A stretch of 64,000 nucleotides of DNA from Trema orientale. Its lineage: Eukaryota; Streptophyta; Magnoliopsida; Rosales; Cannabaceae. Shown here piece after piece: positions 62,689 through 64,000 of this stretch. Below the pieces are notes generated by a model. It worked only from the letters and a program-made list of their open reading frames with translations, was not told where the DNA came from and did not search any database. Position numbers and translations under genes: made by a program. Position 1 is the first letter of the stretch. Every line of letters starts with the position of its first letter. The stretch is taken from positions 1,007,103-1,071,102 of the forward strand of contig JXTC01000021.1 of the NCBI GenBank assembly GCA_002914845.1. Reading direction: 5' to 3'.

Positions 62689-63731
62689 TGTGAGAGTCCC
62701 ACATTGGAGGGAAATGCTTGGTTCAAGTGGTTTATAAAGAACCTTGTTTTGTGATAGTGGTAAGAATAACTACCACAAATGCTCTCTCAGGCGCGCGCAT
62801 AGGGAGTGCAAATCTTCGGGCTTGGGCCTGAATTTGCATGGACTCGTGTGTGCCTGCACCTGCGGACACGAATGCTGGGCCGAAACTTAGACCATAGTAA
62901 GCCCAACCTTTTGTTGTGGCCCAGTACAATTTTTCTTTGTTTTTTGACCATTTTGCTTCTTCAAAACTATAGCTGCCAAGCCTATATAGAGAAAGTGAAG
63001 AACTCAAGAACACTCAAACTAGAGATTAGAGAGAGAGGGATGGATAGAAACCAGAGAGGAGAAGGCTTCTGTTTTTCGATTTTGGTGTGTCAAATGAGGA
63101 GGAGGAGGTCTCTTTTTATAGTCTCTAAGGGAGGACTTATTAGCAAAACCTCCATTAATCTGAAAATATTTTTCAGCTTAAGTATAGCTGTTACAAACAG
63201 TTTTGACCATTAACATGGCTGTTACTCTTGGCAGTCCTTAATAAAAACGTTTATCATAGCAGTTTTAGCCATTAAGCAACATTCAAAACATTTTTTTAGA
63301 GAATTTAGAAATTTCGTAGCTAGATCTTTTAGTGTGTTAGAGTTCATTATTATCCAGTTCGCAGAGTGGAGGTATTGATACTTCACCTGCTGTTCTTCGT
63401 CGTTGTATCATGGGAAACTGACGCTTGCAAAATCTTTAAGCATTCCAGTGGAGGGAGCGAATCAGTTTTAAGGACATTGTGGCCTACACAGACCTCAGCG
63501 GTAACAAGTATTTCCGAACTGCTACTGAAATTCTATTTGGTACAAACATTTAGTAACTTTATATTTGTCTTAAAGGCTATTATAAAGCTTGTTCATTTGT
63601 AACCTTATATATATTGCATGTTAATTATTTTTTGCAGTATTTTGCATTCATGTTTTTATTTTTTATTTTTCTAATAAATAGCACGAGTTACAATGCATTA
63701 CAAGATTCAAAGCCGTATACTGTGCCCAACA
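62689..63731 (+). repeat. Probable degenerate LTR (solo or left LTR of an element beyond the window)
   Basis: TGTGAGAGTCCCACATTGGA at 62689 resembles many plant LTR starts, and GTGCCCAACA at 63731 gives a CA end. GGTTTATAAAG at about 62730 is a TATA-like promoter site. Directly after the end comes ATTATGGCGCGTGGGGCAGA, which looks like a decayed TGGCGC-type primer site. No second LTR or protein region is within the window, so the call rests on ends and context only. Confidence 0.45.
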
Positions 63732-64000
63732 TTATGGCGCGTGGGGCAGAAATTTAAAATATTGTATCCGAAAACATTGATGAACCGGATAAGGGGGTCA
63801 CACAGTTGGGCGTTAGTTTGATAAGGAACCTTCCAGCTTAGCAACAGCGCACAAGACCTGGAAAGAAACGCCTAGAATTTATTATTATTATTATTATTAA
63901 AATAAATTTAAAAACAAAAAATAAAATCTCATAAAATCCTAATCCAAAAAATAATCCAAATTTTAATGACTTGTTTCTTTCACCCCTTCTATCAATCAAG
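63732..64000. other. Possible leader of the element beyond the right edge
   Basis: After the putative primer site there is a short stretch with an (ATT)n run at 63880-63898 and AT-rich sequence. No coding region is seen before the window ends. Confidence 0.3.

Noticed and set aside
62732..63213. Open frames on both strands of 93 and 135 codons
   Set aside because: Both fall within the probable LTR and match no protein family that I know.

Overview
This is a nuclear plant window, almost certainly from a core eudicot. It is AT-rich, its genes have many short introns, and it is full of retrotransposon debris and short terminal-inverted-repeat (TIR) elements. The species cannot be named from the sequence. 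It contains no prokaryotic genes, no CRISPR array, and no rRNA or tRNA gene that can be supported.

Layout. Positions 1-7165 hold most of a decayed Ty3/gypsy (Athila-type) LTR retrotransposon on the minus strand. Its 5' LTR is on the right, its tRNA-Asp-type primer site is at 5174-5191, and its polypurine tract abuts the left LTR, which runs off the window. A gag pseudogene lies on the minus strand, but the protease segment lies on the plus strand because about 1.2 kb inside the element has been inverted. A Ty1/copia reverse transcriptase scrap follows at 8482-8817. Then come several TIR elements and an intronless secreted invertase/pectin methylesterase inhibitor gene (11223-11747).

The best-defined gene is a complete alpha-glucan, water dikinase (GWD1/SEX1/R1), plus strand 17466-27573. 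I resolved 33 coding exons plus a 5' UTR exon, which give 1463 residues, the expected family length. Its promoter carries two G-boxes and an evening-element-like site, which fits the known day/night control of starch turnover. Further right are a secreted SOUL/heme-binding-like gene (minus, 33168-34079), a neprosin/DUF239 gene (plus, 46061-49916) with two apparent GC-AG introns, and a P-class PPR gene (minus, 54038-56322) with a TIR element in its intron. The last 6 kb are transposon-rich: a MULE-like element with a perfect 9-bp target duplication, a small TIR element with a 10-bp flanking repeat, two copies of one TIR element 0.4 kb apart, and a probable degenerate LTR at the right edge.

The genes do not form a pathway; they are ordinary neighbours in a eudicot chromosome arm. 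I found no convincing new biological system. The most unusual items are the in-place inversion and composite LTR of the Athila-type element, the paired GC-AG introns, the nested TIR-element cluster at 36.0-38.0 kb with its 12-bp minisatellite, and the palindrome cluster near 32.5 kb.
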